64,000 bases of DNA, from positions 1-64,000 of the forward strand of contig DATKOZ010000073.1 in the NCBI GenBank assembly GCA_035524375.1, read 5' to 3'. A program made the position numbers and the translations under genes. The notes under the pieces are model-generated. The model ran no database searches. It saw nothing but the letters and a program-made list of their open reading frames with translations, and had not been told where the DNA came from. Shown here piece after piece: positions 1-7,800 of this stretch. Source of the DNA: Binatus sp035524375 (GTDB lineage: Bacteria; Desulfobacterota; Binatia; Binatales; Binataceae). Every line of letters starts with the position of its first letter. The stretch's first letter is position 1.

Positions 1-2
1 TG

Positions 3-1040
3 GGTCCCGCGGCGGTTCGCCTGACCGGCACCGCATTTGGCGCCGAGGGTCTTTTCGTGGCGAATTTTTTCAACGATTCGGTAAACGTTTTTCCGTTCGG
101 CGAATTCGGCAACGTTTCTCCAATCCGGATTATCGGCGGTGCAAAGACCGGCTTAAATTATCCGTACGGTCTCGCGCTCGATGCCAAGGGAACCATTTAC
201 ATCGCCAATCTCCACGGCGGACCCGATTCGCTCGGGAGCGTGACGGTATATCGCGCCGGCAGCAACGGCAATGCGGCGCCGATGCTTAACATCGCCGGCG
301 ACAAGACCGGGCTGAATTATCCGTGGGGAATCGCAGTCGATTCCAAGGGCAAGATTTACGTTGCGAATATCGGACCATGCTGCGAGCCATCGTGCGGCGA
401 AAGCATCACAATTTATTCCCCGCACGCCAACGGAAACGTCGCGCCGATTGCGACGATTCCCGCCGATGCGACCACTCAACTCAACGCGCCCTACGGGATG
501 ACGTTCGATTCGAAGGGGAACCTGTGGGTCGCCGATTATGGCGGCGGGCCGTCCGGGGTCGGCGCGATCACGGCGTATCCTGCCGGCGCAAGCGGCGAGG
601 TCGCACCGATCGTCAATATCACCGGCGATCGCGCCGGCGACTCCAATGCGGGATTGTTCGGCACGGCCGCGGTCACGTTCGATTCCAAGGGCGACATTTT
701 TGCGACGAACGGGCTTGGCGCGAACGTTACCGTTTATTCCGCGGGCAGTAATGGAAACGCCACTCCTGTCGCGACTATCGGCGGAGGAAATACGGGATTC
801 AGCGTCGCCGAAATGAACATCATGCTGGATAATGCCGGCAACATTTACATCGCGAACCAGCAGTTCGGTTACGATGTCTCCCACCCGTCGGCTATCGATT
901 CGTGGAGTAACGGCGGAGGGTTCATCGAAATCTTTCCGCCCGGCAGCAACGGGAATGTCGCGTACACGAATGCAATCCAGGGCGATAATACATATATGAA
1001 CGGCCCCTGGGGTTTCGCATTCGGCCCGATCGATCGCTAG
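3..1040 (+). CDS. NHL-type beta-propeller protein, 5' end outside window
   Basis: The reading frame is open to the left edge of the window, so the true start lies outside; 345 codons are visible. The protein is built of about six repeats of roughly 50 residues. Each has a blade such as GLNYPWGIAVDSKGKIYVAN followed by an SNGNAAP-type linker and I(A/G)GDKTGL. This layout is typical of NHL/SMP-30-like propellers in secreted or surface proteins; no catalytic residues can be assigned. A signal peptide, if present, is outside the window. It ends 70 bp before the first beta-glucosidase gene on the same strand. The propeller fold is well supported; the function is unknown. Confidence 0.75.
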   Translation, partial: GPAAVRLTGTAFGAEGLFVANFFNDSVNVFPFGEFGNVSPIRIIGGAKTGLNYPYGLALDAKGTIYIANLHGGPDSLGSVTVYRAGSNGNAAPMLNIAGDKTGLNYPWGIAVDSKGKIYVANIGPCCEPSCGESITIYSPHANGNVAPIATIPADATTQLNAPYGMTFDSKGNLWVADYGGGPSGVGAITAYPAGASGEVAPIVNITGDRAGDSNAGLFGTAAVTFDSKGDIFATNGLGANVTVYSAGSNGNATPVATIGGGNTGFSVAEMNIMLDNAGNIYIANQQFGYDVSHPSAIDSWSNGGGFIEIFPPGSNGNVAYTNAIQGDNTYMNGPWGFAFGPIDR

Positions 1041-1110
1041 CCGAATCCGGCAAATCTCCGCTGTCCCGGGACATTCGCCAATCGCGCCCGCCTGTGGTAA
1101 CCATCCGGCC

Positions 1111-2469
1111 ATGGCCGCAATAACTTTTCCCAAGGATTTTCTATGGGGTACCGCGAGCGCTTCGTATCAGATCGAGGGCGCGTGGAACGAGGATGGCAAG
1201 GGCGAGTCGATATGGGACCGCTTCTCGCACACCCCGAACAAGGTTTTCAACGGCGATACCGGCGATGTCGCATGCGATTTCTATCATCGCTACGCCGATG
1301 ACATCGCGCTGATGGCCGAGCTTGGCCTTAAGGGCGCGCGCTTTTCATTGTCGTGGCCGCGGATCGTTCCAAAAGGAAAAGGCGCGGCCAATCAGCGCGG
1401 AATCGATTTCTACAACCGCGTCATCGACACGATGCTCAAGCATGGCATCCAGCCCTGGGTGACTCTCTACCACTGGGACCTGCCGCAGGCGCTCGAAGAT
1501 GAAGGCGGATGGCCGAACCGCGATCTGGCGGAAATCTTCCGCGACTACGCTGTCCTGTGCGCGGACAAATTCGGCGATCGGGTGAAGCACTGGATGCTTT
1601 TCAACGAGCCGTGGAATTTCATGGTTATCGGCTACATGTTCGGAATTCATGCGCCCGGACGCGCCGATCAGGCGGCGGCCTTCAAAGGGATGCATACCGT
1701 CAATCTCGCGCAGGGGCTGGCGCTCCGCGCGATGCGCGATGCGAAGAACAAGCCCGCGATGATCGGAATCGCCAATGCGATGTCGCCGACGCATCCCAAG
1801 ACCGATTCCAAGGAAGATCGCGACGCGGCCGAACGATGGCATCGCTTTTACAATTTATGGTTCCTCGATCCAGTGATGCGCGGGAAATACCCCGACGCGT
1901 TGGTCCAGGGATCCGCGGAGGAACGGATGGGAGTTCGCCCCGGCGACATGGAAGCGATCCATCAGCGATTCGATTTCATCGGAATCAACCTCTACCTGCG
2001 CACCGTGATCGCGGCCAGTCCGCATGAACCGAACACCGGCGCGATAATGTCTCCGCCGGAGAGCGACGATCGGACCGATCTCGGATGGGAGGTCTATCCG
2101 AAGGCGCTCTCGGAGATGATGCTCCGGCTCGCCAAGGATTTTCCCGGCGTTCCGCAGTACGTGACGGAAAACGGCGGCGCGTATGGTGACACTCCGGGCC
2201 CCGACGGAAAGGTGCACGACGAACGGCGCATCAGCTATCTGCGCCGTTACATCGCGGAGATGGGACGCGCGATCGCTGCGGGCGCGGACGTGCGCGGGTA
2301 TTTCCATTGGACATTTAGCGACAACTTCGAATGGGCCGAGGGCTACAAGCAGCGCCTGGGAATCGTCTATTGCGATGTGAACGCTCAGGATCGAATCGTC
2401 AAGGACAGCGGGCGATGGTACTCAAAGCTCGCGCGCACCAATTCGCTCGATGCCGACACAGCCGGATAA
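1111..2469 (+). CDS. GH1 family beta-glucosidase (copy 1)
   Basis: A 452-residue glycoside hydrolase family 1 enzyme, the usual length. It hydrolyses terminal beta-glucosides or related beta-glycosides by a retaining mechanism. Visible signatures are the N-terminal FLWGTASASYQIEGAW strand, the general acid/base Glu166 in FNEPW and the nucleophile Glu353 in YVTENGG. No signal peptide is seen, so it is probably cytoplasmic. A paralogue (6184-7548) lies 3.7 kb downstream and resembles it closely along its whole length, including the start region and part of the upstream DNA. Whether the substrate is cellobiose, an aryl glucoside or another sugar cannot be read from sequence. Confidence 0.95.
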   Translation: MAAITFPKDFLWGTASASYQIEGAWNEDGKGESIWDRFSHTPNKVFNGDTGDVACDFYHRYADDIALMAELGLKGARFSLSWPRIVPKGKGAANQRGIDFYNRVIDTMLKHGIQPWVTLYHWDLPQALEDEGGWPNRDLAEIFRDYAVLCADKFGDRVKHWMLFNEPWNFMVIGYMFGIHAPGRADQAAAFKGMHTVNLAQGLALRAMRDAKNKPAMIGIANAMSPTHPKTDSKEDRDAAERWHRFYNLWFLDPVMRGKYPDALVQGSAEERMGVRPGDMEAIHQRFDFIGINLYLRTVIAASPHEPNTGAIMSPPESDDRTDLGWEVYPKALSEMMLRLAKDFPGVPQYVTENGGAYGDTPGPDGKVHDERRISYLRRYIAEMGRAIAAGADVRGYFHWTFSDNFEWAEGYKQRLGIVYCDVNAQDRIVKDSGRWYSKLARTNSLDADTAG

Positions 2470-2497
2470 GGCCGTGTTCGGCCGCAGGAGGTCGTCC

Positions 2498-3031
2498 ATG
2501 TCCAAGATTTATGACCGCGCTCTCTTCGCGGTTCTTGCAATGGCCGGGGGCTTCGCCGGTTCCGCTCTCTTCTCCGCGATGCCGGCGCATACCGCGGCAG
2601 CGCCCGATACAATCTCGGCGCAACGTTTTGAAGTTGTCGACAAGGACGGCAAGGCGCGCGCCATCCTATTTACCAATTCGGCGGGCATGGCCGGCCTCGA
2701 ACTCTACGACGGCAAGGGCAAAAAGCGCGCATCGTTCGGCATCGATTCCGACGGCACCGGCGGGATGGGTCTAATCGACGCGGCGGGCAATCCGCGCGCG
2801 GCGCTCGATATCACCGGCGACGGATCGACCGTGCTTGAATTCGAGGATCCCGGTTTCAAGCCGCGCGGTTCGCTCGGCATCTCGCCCGACGGCGCGATGC
2901 GCCTAATTATCGACGACAAGAACGGCAACCGGCGCGCTTCATTGGGCGTGGACTCCGCCGGAGCGCCCACGCTCGTGCTCACGGACTTTATGGGACAGGT
3001 GATTTACAGGGCGCCAGCGAATGGCTCATGA
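2498..3031 (+). CDS. secreted or anchored repeat protein of unknown function
   Basis: 177 residues from the ATG at 2498, which has an AGGAGG ribosome site 7 bp upstream; a longer in-frame start at 2450 overlaps the preceding gene and lacks such a site. Residues 1-35 look like a signal peptide or membrane anchor. The rest consists of about five degenerate repeats of some 25-30 residues, each with a D..G..RA.(L/F)G pattern followed by a short hydrophobic strand (for example KKRASFGIDSDG, NRRASLGVDSAG). The repeats suggest a beta-strand-rich solenoid. No enzyme motif is present. The 28 bp spacing from the beta-glucosidase suggests co-transcription. Confidence 0.7.
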   Translation: MSKIYDRALFAVLAMAGGFAGSALFSAMPAHTAAAPDTISAQRFEVVDKDGKARAILFTNSAGMAGLELYDGKGKKRASFGIDSDGTGGMGLIDAAGNPRAALDITGDGSTVLEFEDPGFKPRGSLGISPDGAMRLIIDDKNGNRRASLGVDSAGAPTLVLTDFMGQVIYRAPANGS

Positions 3032-3346
3032 GCGGGCGTCCCTTCCGGCACCGCTCAGGGCAAGCTCTGAGGCTCTGCGTAGGACCTCCCCGCGAAGGGA
3101 CCCTGAGCCTTGCCGGTCGTGCATGCTCCAAAACCCCTCGCCCGTTATTTTCACGGGAGAGGCGGCTTACTGCATAAGCGGAGCGACGTGAGAACGATGG
3201 CGGTGAGGGTGCAGGATCGTTCGCGACGCTGCCTCTCCTTTTTTTCATCCTGAGCGGAGGCTGCCGGAGTCGAACGGGTCTCGCGCGCGCAGCGCGCGAG
3301 ACTGATGGTGGCTGCCCGCGCCGCCAGCAACGGTATCACGCGCCTG
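3032..3346. other. gene-free intergenic mosaic of small repeats
   Basis: No convincing gene. The stretch holds several short palindromic elements: a CTGAGC/GCTCAG-rich segment around 3050-3110, the palindromic element at 3136-3162 described separately, and a near-perfect GC-rich palindrome at 3278-3302 (TCTCGCGCGC arms). Such elements are typical of dispersed intergenic repeats. Confidence 0.5.
3136..3223 (+). repeat. dispersed repeat, copy 1 of an inverted pair
   Basis: Begins with a hairpin-forming core at 3136-3162 (CCTCGCCCGT and ACGGGAGAGG arms) and ends near 3223 with GGTGAGGG..GC..GATCGTTCG. The same string in reverse complement occurs at 4849-4933. The two copies bracket the nuclease-like gene at 3347-4660. 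The cores differ by one base of indel. The middle is more diverged. Confidence 0.65.
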
Positions 3347-4660
3347 TTAGGTCGGAATTTTCGTGCCCAGCGCTCCCGGAGCACTGAAGCGCGTACGAAT
3401 CTCTGGCGCAGCAATTTGTCTCGCCAGAATCTTTTGAACTAATCGGAATAGTTCCCACGTAGTCACGAGCCGTACGTTATCGCGTTCCGCATCCGAAATG
3501 ATTGTCCCCGTAAACGCAGCGGGACGATTCGCTGCCGGGAGAAGGTAGCTGTGGTTGATCGCGAGAATGCCAGCGAGAGCGCCATTGCCGAATTCGGCTT
3601 TTCGTCGATTCATGTATTTAATCAATTGAGTGTAATCGCTCTCCTTTGCATTACCATTCCCGCTCGACTTGACCTCGACAAGAAACGCGCCGGGCTTGGA
3701 TGGGTCGGGCACGCAGCCCTCAGCCAACCACAGGTCTTCCTCCTTCCGTCGTTCAGGCTGACCTTGATTCTTCCAGAACTCGTCAACGTCAATTGCCCCA
3801 TAGCCGAAAAGCTCGAACGCCCGTTTAACAGCTAATTTCAACGTGTCGCCACTGGAAGAAAGAAGCTCGTTCCAACCTTTTTGCAGATTCTCCCACGCCT
3901 CCTTATATTGACGTTCAAGCTCTTGGTCCCTTTTTTCGTGTTCGGTTCGTTCTTGCGCGCGGCTTAATCGCAATTGAGCAAGTGTTGGCATGAGGTACAC
4001 TTCGTCCTCCAGCCACTTGAACGAATCGTCGTAAAGTAGGTGAGGAGCAACGCTGGGCAATATTTTTGTTAGAACTAACTCGATTGCGTCGGTGTCGTAC
4101 TGCCCGAAGTCTGGCAAAAAGACGATCTGCCCTTTCCCACGACCGAATATAAAGCCCGTCAGTTGGTCTGCGCAGCTTTTAAGAATTCTCTGTGGTTGTG
4201 CGTCTTTCCATACCGGATTCAATAAATGTGCGACGCTGATGCGGTGGCCCAGTGTTGCAAACAAAAGATCGAAGCTGCTGTGATCCCAAATCACGCATGA
4301 GGCGGCGTGGTAATTATTAGCCGTCACGGTGACCTTTTCGCCGGTCAAATTTGCTATGTGGAATGACGCGCAGGTGCCGACGAATACGACCACTAGTGCT
4401 CCTGCCGCAACGAGGGCTTGTAGCTTCGTGCCATCGTTGGCATGCAGAGCGCTCGAATTCAAATCATTATAGGTGGCTCTAATGAAAATGACCTGTGCAT
4501 CTTGGAAATCGAGCGGCGCGGCTCCTCCATTCCATGCCGTCTGCGTGGTTAAGATCGTGAAATTGTCGCCCACTTTTGACCGTAGGGTTTCGGATGCTGA
4601 TGGGGCAAAATGTGGATCGACGCAATCGACCAATAAGACCTTTGTCCCATTTGTTGACAT
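3347..4660 (-). CDS. putative PD-(D/E)XK nuclease-fold protein
   Basis: 437 residues, not assignable to a named family by eye. Residues 1-200 alternate strands and helices like a Rossmann or glutamine-amidotransferase-type fold. Residues 225-265 are charged and probably coiled coil. Residues 275-400 match the restriction-endonuclease fold: ED at 308-309, then the strand GAFLVEVK with Glu329-x-Lys331, then Gln345 in a following helix. This suggests a metal-dependent nuclease. The gene looks lower in GC than the flanking GH1 genes and is bracketed by inverted repeats, which suggests acquisition. It stands alone, with no methyltransferase next to it. A defence role is an inference. Confidence 0.55.
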   Translation of the reverse strand: MSTNGTKVLLVDCVDPHFAPSASETLRSKVGDNFTILTTQTAWNGGAAPLDFQDAQVIFIRATYNDLNSSALHANDGTKLQALVAAGALVVVFVGTCASFHIANLTGEKVTVTANNYHAASCVIWDHSSFDLLFATLGHRISVAHLLNPVWKDAQPQRILKSCADQLTGFIFGRGKGQIVFLPDFGQYDTDAIELVLTKILPSVAPHLLYDDSFKWLEDEVYLMPTLAQLRLSRAQERTEHEKRDQELERQYKEAWENLQKGWNELLSSSGDTLKLAVKRAFELFGYGAIDVDEFWKNQGQPERRKEEDLWLAEGCVPDPSKPGAFLVEVKSSGNGNAKESDYTQLIKYMNRRKAEFGNGALAGILAINHSYLLPAANRPAAFTGTIISDAERDNVRLVTTWELFRLVQKILARQIAAPEIRTRFSAPGALGTKIPT

Positions 4661-4775
4661 CGACGATGGTCTCTAATCTTGGCAACTCAAGATAGCTTGA
4701 AAGTCGGTTGCTAGGCGACCCCCATCAGAAAAACAATTCGTGCGAGGCGTGGAAGTGATTGGCGAGGCGGGGGAA

Positions 4776-4823
4776 GGATCCGGGATTCCTCGCGCGCGGC
4801 GGCCACACGCGCGGGAATGACAC
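4776..4823 (+). repeat. 48-bp dispersed repeat, copy A
   Basis: Starts ATCCGGGATTCCTCGCGCGC and ends ACACGCGCGGGAATGACAC. A second copy in the same orientation is at 5669-5716, differing at a few bases and one short indel. The two copies lie on either side of the ORF6N gene. Confidence 0.7.
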
Positions 4824-4848
4824 AAGGAGCAAGGGAGCAGTGGCGAGC

Positions 4849-4933
4849 CGAACGATCAGCGCCCTCACCCGCCGCCAATTTTAATCGCTTCGCGAAGCGG
4901 ATGGCGACCTCTCCCGTGAAATAACGGGCGAGG
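4849..4933 (-). repeat. dispersed repeat, copy 2 of an inverted pair
   Basis: Reverse-complement relative of 3136-3223. The hairpin core is at 4908-4933 (CCTCTCCCGT and ACGGGCGAGG arms). The outer part CGAACGATC..GCCCTCACCC at 4849-4873 matches the far end of copy 1. Confidence 0.65.
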
Positions 4934-4975
4934 GACGGAAGGAGCGGTACGCCATTTCCCCCCGCTTCAATTCAT

Positions 4976-4992
4976 GGCTGAACAGTTCAGCC
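4976..4992. repeat. 17-bp palindrome, copy 1
   Basis: GGCTGAACAGTTCAGCC, 8-bp arms around a single central base. An identical 17-mer occurs at 5739-5755. The pair flanks the ORF6N gene as direct repeats. Confidence 0.7.
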
Positions 4993-5030
4993 TGATGTAG
5001 GAATCGCGTCGCGAGCAAATCCGCGGCGGA

Positions 5031-5549
5031 CTAGTCCCCGCGATGGGTGAATCCGATGGGATGTTTCTTTGGCGCAGGAGGCGGGGCGAGGAGCTTGCGG
5101 ACGGCCTCGAACAGCACGCCAATTTGCCGATCATGCCGCTCGACTTTCCTTGCAAGCTCGCGATTGGAGGCGAGAATCTGCCGCAGTCTCACGAACGCGC
5201 GCATTATCGCGATGTTGACTTGCACCGCCCGCTTGCTGCGAAGTACACTGGACAGCATCGCGACGCCCTGCTCGGTGAAGGCATAGGGCGGTCTTCGTAA
5301 CCCCATCTTCGCGGCGGGATTGGAGGTCACAATTTGTGACCTCCAATTTTCGAGTTCCGCTTTGGAAAACTGGAATAGGAAATCTCCCGGGAACCGCTCA
5401 ATATTGCGCTTGACCGCCTGAAGCAGAACTTTGGTTTTGACGCCGTAAAGCTCCGCGAGGTCGCTGTCGAGCATCACTTTCTCGCCGCGAATCAGGTAGA
5501 TGCGGCTGGCGATCCGCTCCAGCGGAATTATCGGCTCGGATTGGACCAT
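5031..5549 (-). CDS. ORF6N domain-containing protein
   Basis: 172 residues from the ATG at 5549; a GTG at 5564 would add five residues and neither start has a strong ribosome site. The N-terminal ~100 residues match the ORF6N domain: IIPLERIASRIYLIRGEKVM, then LDSDLAELYGV and NIERFPGDFLFQ. This DNA-binding domain is common in phage and mobile-element antirepressor-like proteins. The C-terminal part, with RQILASNRELARK, is helical and probably oligomerises. It is a single gene with no phage neighbours, bracketed by direct repeats (4776-4823/5669-5716 and 4976-4992/5739-5755), so it is probably a stray mobile-element gene. Confidence 0.85.
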   Translation of the reverse strand: MVQSEPIIPLERIASRIYLIRGEKVMLDSDLAELYGVKTKVLLQAVKRNIERFPGDFLFQFSKAELENWRSQIVTSNPAAKMGLRRPPYAFTEQGVAMLSSVLRSKRAVQVNIAIMRAFVRLRQILASNRELARKVERHDRQIGVLFEAVRKLLAPPPAPKKHPIGFTHRGD

Positions 5550-5668
5550 GCGCGGATTCCGCACCGGTCCGAAAGGATGTCAAGCGACACGGGGGATTCT
5601 ACCGCTTGCGGCTGCGCCTTGCGCAGCCGTATAGCTCCAGAATGACAGCGCGAAAACGGGCGATGGCA

Positions 5669-5716
5669 GCATCCGGGATGCCTCGCGCGCGCCAGACACA
5701 CGCGCGGGCATGACAC
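5669..5716 (+). repeat. 48-bp dispersed repeat, copy B
   Basis: ATCCGGGATGCCTCGCGCGC ... ACACGCGCGGGCATGACAC. It is a direct-orientation relative of 4776-4823 on the other side of the ORF6N gene. Confidence 0.7.
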
Positions 5717-5738
5717 TTGGGTGGGGGCATCAGGGTTC

Positions 5739-5755
5739 AGGGCTGAACAGTTCAG
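5739..5755. repeat. 17-bp palindrome, copy 2
   Basis: Identical to 4976-4992 (GGCTGAACAGTTCAGCC). As in the first copy, it lies downstream of a copy of the 48-bp repeat. Confidence 0.7.
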
Positions 5756-6183
5756 CCTCATCTGTGCGGCGCGAACGCGTCACAATCAAAACAGGAAAAC
5801 GACTCATGCGACACGCCGGAATAAATCCGATCGGGAGTTTCGCCATCAGCGCCGAGACGGTCTCCGCGCGCGGACATAACGACGTTCGATCGACTTCGTG
5901 CGGAAGAAAAATAAAAAATTACGAAACGAACCCAATTTCTTTAATGGCTACAGCCATCATTCTTTTGGCGCGTTCATCCAAAGTCACGGAGTTCGAGACC
6001 CGCTTTATCCGGCAATTTCACCAGCGGGCGTCGCCCAAACGCCTTTTGATGCGACGCCATCGGACGATTGAAAGCCTCAACAAGATGGCTGCGCCGGCGG
6101 TATCGGAGCGCGACCGGTGCGCGTAGCATCGCCCGGCCGCCGCCATTCGCCAATTCCATCATCCTGTGCTAACAAACCGCCGT

Positions 6184-7548
6184 ATGGCTGGAATGACTTT
6201 TCCCAAGGGCTTTCTGTGGGGCACCGCGAGCGCGTCCTATCAAATCGAGGGCGCATGGAACGAGAACGGCAAGGGCGAATCGATCTGGGACCGCTACTCG
6301 CATACGCCAAACAAGATTCATAACGGCGAGACCGGCGACATCGCATGCGACTTCTACCGCCGCTTCAAGGACGACATCGCGATGATGGCCGATCTGGGGC
6401 TGAATGCCGCGCGCATATCTCTGTCGTGGCCGCGCATCATCCCCGCCGGAAAGGGCGAGACGAATGCATGGGGTCTCGATTTCTACAACCGCGTCATCGA
6501 CACGCTGCTGAAATACAACATCCAGCCGTGGGTGACGCTCTATCATTGGGACCTGCCGCAGGTGCTGGAAGATGCGGGCGGATGGCCAAATCGGGACTTG
6601 GCCGAAATCTTCCGCGACTACGCGATGGTATGCGCGGACGCATTCGGCGATCGCGTGAAGCACTGGATGATCTTCAACGAGCCGTGGGTTTTCACGATTC
6701 TGGGCTACCTCGCCGGCATCCATGCGCCCGGCCGCTACGAACCGCTGGAGGCATTGAAGGCGACACACACGGTGAACCTCGCGCAAGGGATGTCGATCCG
6801 CGCGATGCGCGAAGGCAAGAACAAGCCCGCGATGATCGGCCTCGCCAACGCGATGTCTCCGGTGCATCCGCAGAACAGCAAATCGCTCGAAGACAAGCTG
6901 GCGGCCGAGCGATGGCATCGATTTTACAATCTATGGTTCCTCGATCCGCCGATGCGCGGGAAATATCCCGAGGCGTACGTTCAAGGGACTGCCGAAGATC
7001 GGATCGAGATTCGGCCGGGCGACATGGAGATCATCAAGGCGCCGCTGGATTTCATCGGAATCAATCTCTATCAACGCGCCATCGTCGCCAACAGTCCGCA
7101 GGATCCGAATATCGGCGCGGTCATCATGCCGGCAGCGCAGGATGCGGAACGTACCGATTTCGGATGGGAGGTTTATCCCAAAGCGCTCTCCGAGATGATC
7201 CTGCGGGTCGCCAAGGATTTTCCCGGCGTCCCGCTTTACGTGACGGAGAACGGATGCTCGTACGGAGAGGCGCCCGGCCCCGACGGGAAGGTGGACGATC
7301 AGCGCCGCATCAAATTCTTGCGCCGGTACATCGCGGAGGTGGGGCGAGCCATCCAGGCCGGTGCCGACGTGCGCGGTTATTTCCATTGGACGTTTACGGA
7401 CAACTTCGAATGGGCGGAGGGATTCCGCCAGCGGTTCGGGATCGTGTACTGCGACTTCAAAACGCGCGAGCGTGTCATCAAGGAAAGCGGCCGGTGGTAT
7501 TCGCAGTTGGCCCGCAACAACGCGCTGGATTTCGATCCGGCCGAGTAA
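6184..7548 (+). CDS. GH1 family beta-glucosidase (copy 2)
   Basis: 454 residues from the ATG at 6184; an upstream GTG at 6166 would add six residues absent from copy 1. It is a paralogue of the gene at 1111-2469, colinear throughout with only a small length difference around residues 230-320. Catalytic residues are kept: acid/base Glu166 in FNEPW and nucleophile Glu355 in YVTENG. The residue pattern beside the nucleophile differs (TENGCSY versus TENGGAY), so substrate preference may have diverged. No signal peptide, so probably cytoplasmic. The pair looks like a tandem duplication later split by accessory DNA. Confidence 0.95.
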   Translation: MAGMTFPKGFLWGTASASYQIEGAWNENGKGESIWDRYSHTPNKIHNGETGDIACDFYRRFKDDIAMMADLGLNAARISLSWPRIIPAGKGETNAWGLDFYNRVIDTLLKYNIQPWVTLYHWDLPQVLEDAGGWPNRDLAEIFRDYAMVCADAFGDRVKHWMIFNEPWVFTILGYLAGIHAPGRYEPLEALKATHTVNLAQGMSIRAMREGKNKPAMIGLANAMSPVHPQNSKSLEDKLAAERWHRFYNLWFLDPPMRGKYPEAYVQGTAEDRIEIRPGDMEIIKAPLDFIGINLYQRAIVANSPQDPNIGAVIMPAAQDAERTDFGWEVYPKALSEMILRVAKDFPGVPLYVTENGCSYGEAPGPDGKVDDQRRIKFLRRYIAEVGRAIQAGADVRGYFHWTFTDNFEWAEGFRQRFGIVYCDFKTRERVIKESGRWYSQLARNNALDFDPAE

Positions 7549-7628
7549 GCGATGTGCCGCTTCCAACCATGCAGGTCCGCGCGCGATGTGAATCCGCTAA
7601 GCTCTCCGTTTGAAATGAGGGTGAGCGA

Positions 7629-7748
7629 ATGAAATTCAAGGCTGTTATTTGCCGGGTTGAGGAAGGCGGTGAATGGAATTCATTACCGCTGCGCATCAGT
7701 AACGTTTACTCATTGATCGACCGGCTAGCAGAACGACCGCGCTCATAG
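7629..7748 (+). pseudogene. HicB antitoxin N-terminal remnant
   Basis: A 39-codon open frame starting MKFKAVICRVEEGGEW with GAGGGTGAGCG upstream. The beginning matches the HicB antitoxin start (MKFK.VI...EEGGYW.E.PALPGC), but the conserved LPGC and following EA helix are lost and the frame stops early. No HicA gene is next to it. It is most simply the stub of a degraded HicAB module left beside the intact toxin-antitoxin pair downstream. Confidence 0.4.
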
Positions 7749-7800
7749 CGGCCGCATTGACGGATAAGGTTAAAATCGACGTCCACCACTGAATATTGGT

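Larger units (their letters stand above)
4661..5030. other. gene-free intergenic region with repeats
   Basis: No gene seen. It contains a 48-bp repeat (4776-4823), the second copy of the inverted 88-bp repeat (4849-4933) and a 17-bp palindrome (4976-4992), each annotated separately. Confidence 0.5.
5550..6183. other. gene-free stretch upstream of the second beta-glucosidase
   Basis: About 630 bp with no convincing coding sequence. The 138-codon open frame at 5710-6126 has atypical composition and no recognisable motif. Contents are the repeat at 5669-5716, the palindrome at 5739-5755, an AT-rich patch around 5905-5945, and from about 6135 a segment similar to the DNA just upstream of the first beta-glucosidase (shared ATTCGCCAAT and CCTGTG.TAAC). 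Confidence 0.5.

Noticed and set aside
153..1133. 326-codon minus-strand frame opposite the propeller gene
   Set aside because: The plus-strand product has regular propeller repeats; the minus product mirrors their periodicity but has no recognised fold.
3278..3302. CRISPR-like palindromic repeat
   Set aside because: Single GC-rich palindrome; no regularly spaced array of identical repeats was found anywhere in the window.
5710..6126. 138-codon plus frame upstream of the second beta-glucosidase
   Set aside because: Begins inside a dispersed repeat and a palindrome, has no ribosome site and no motif.
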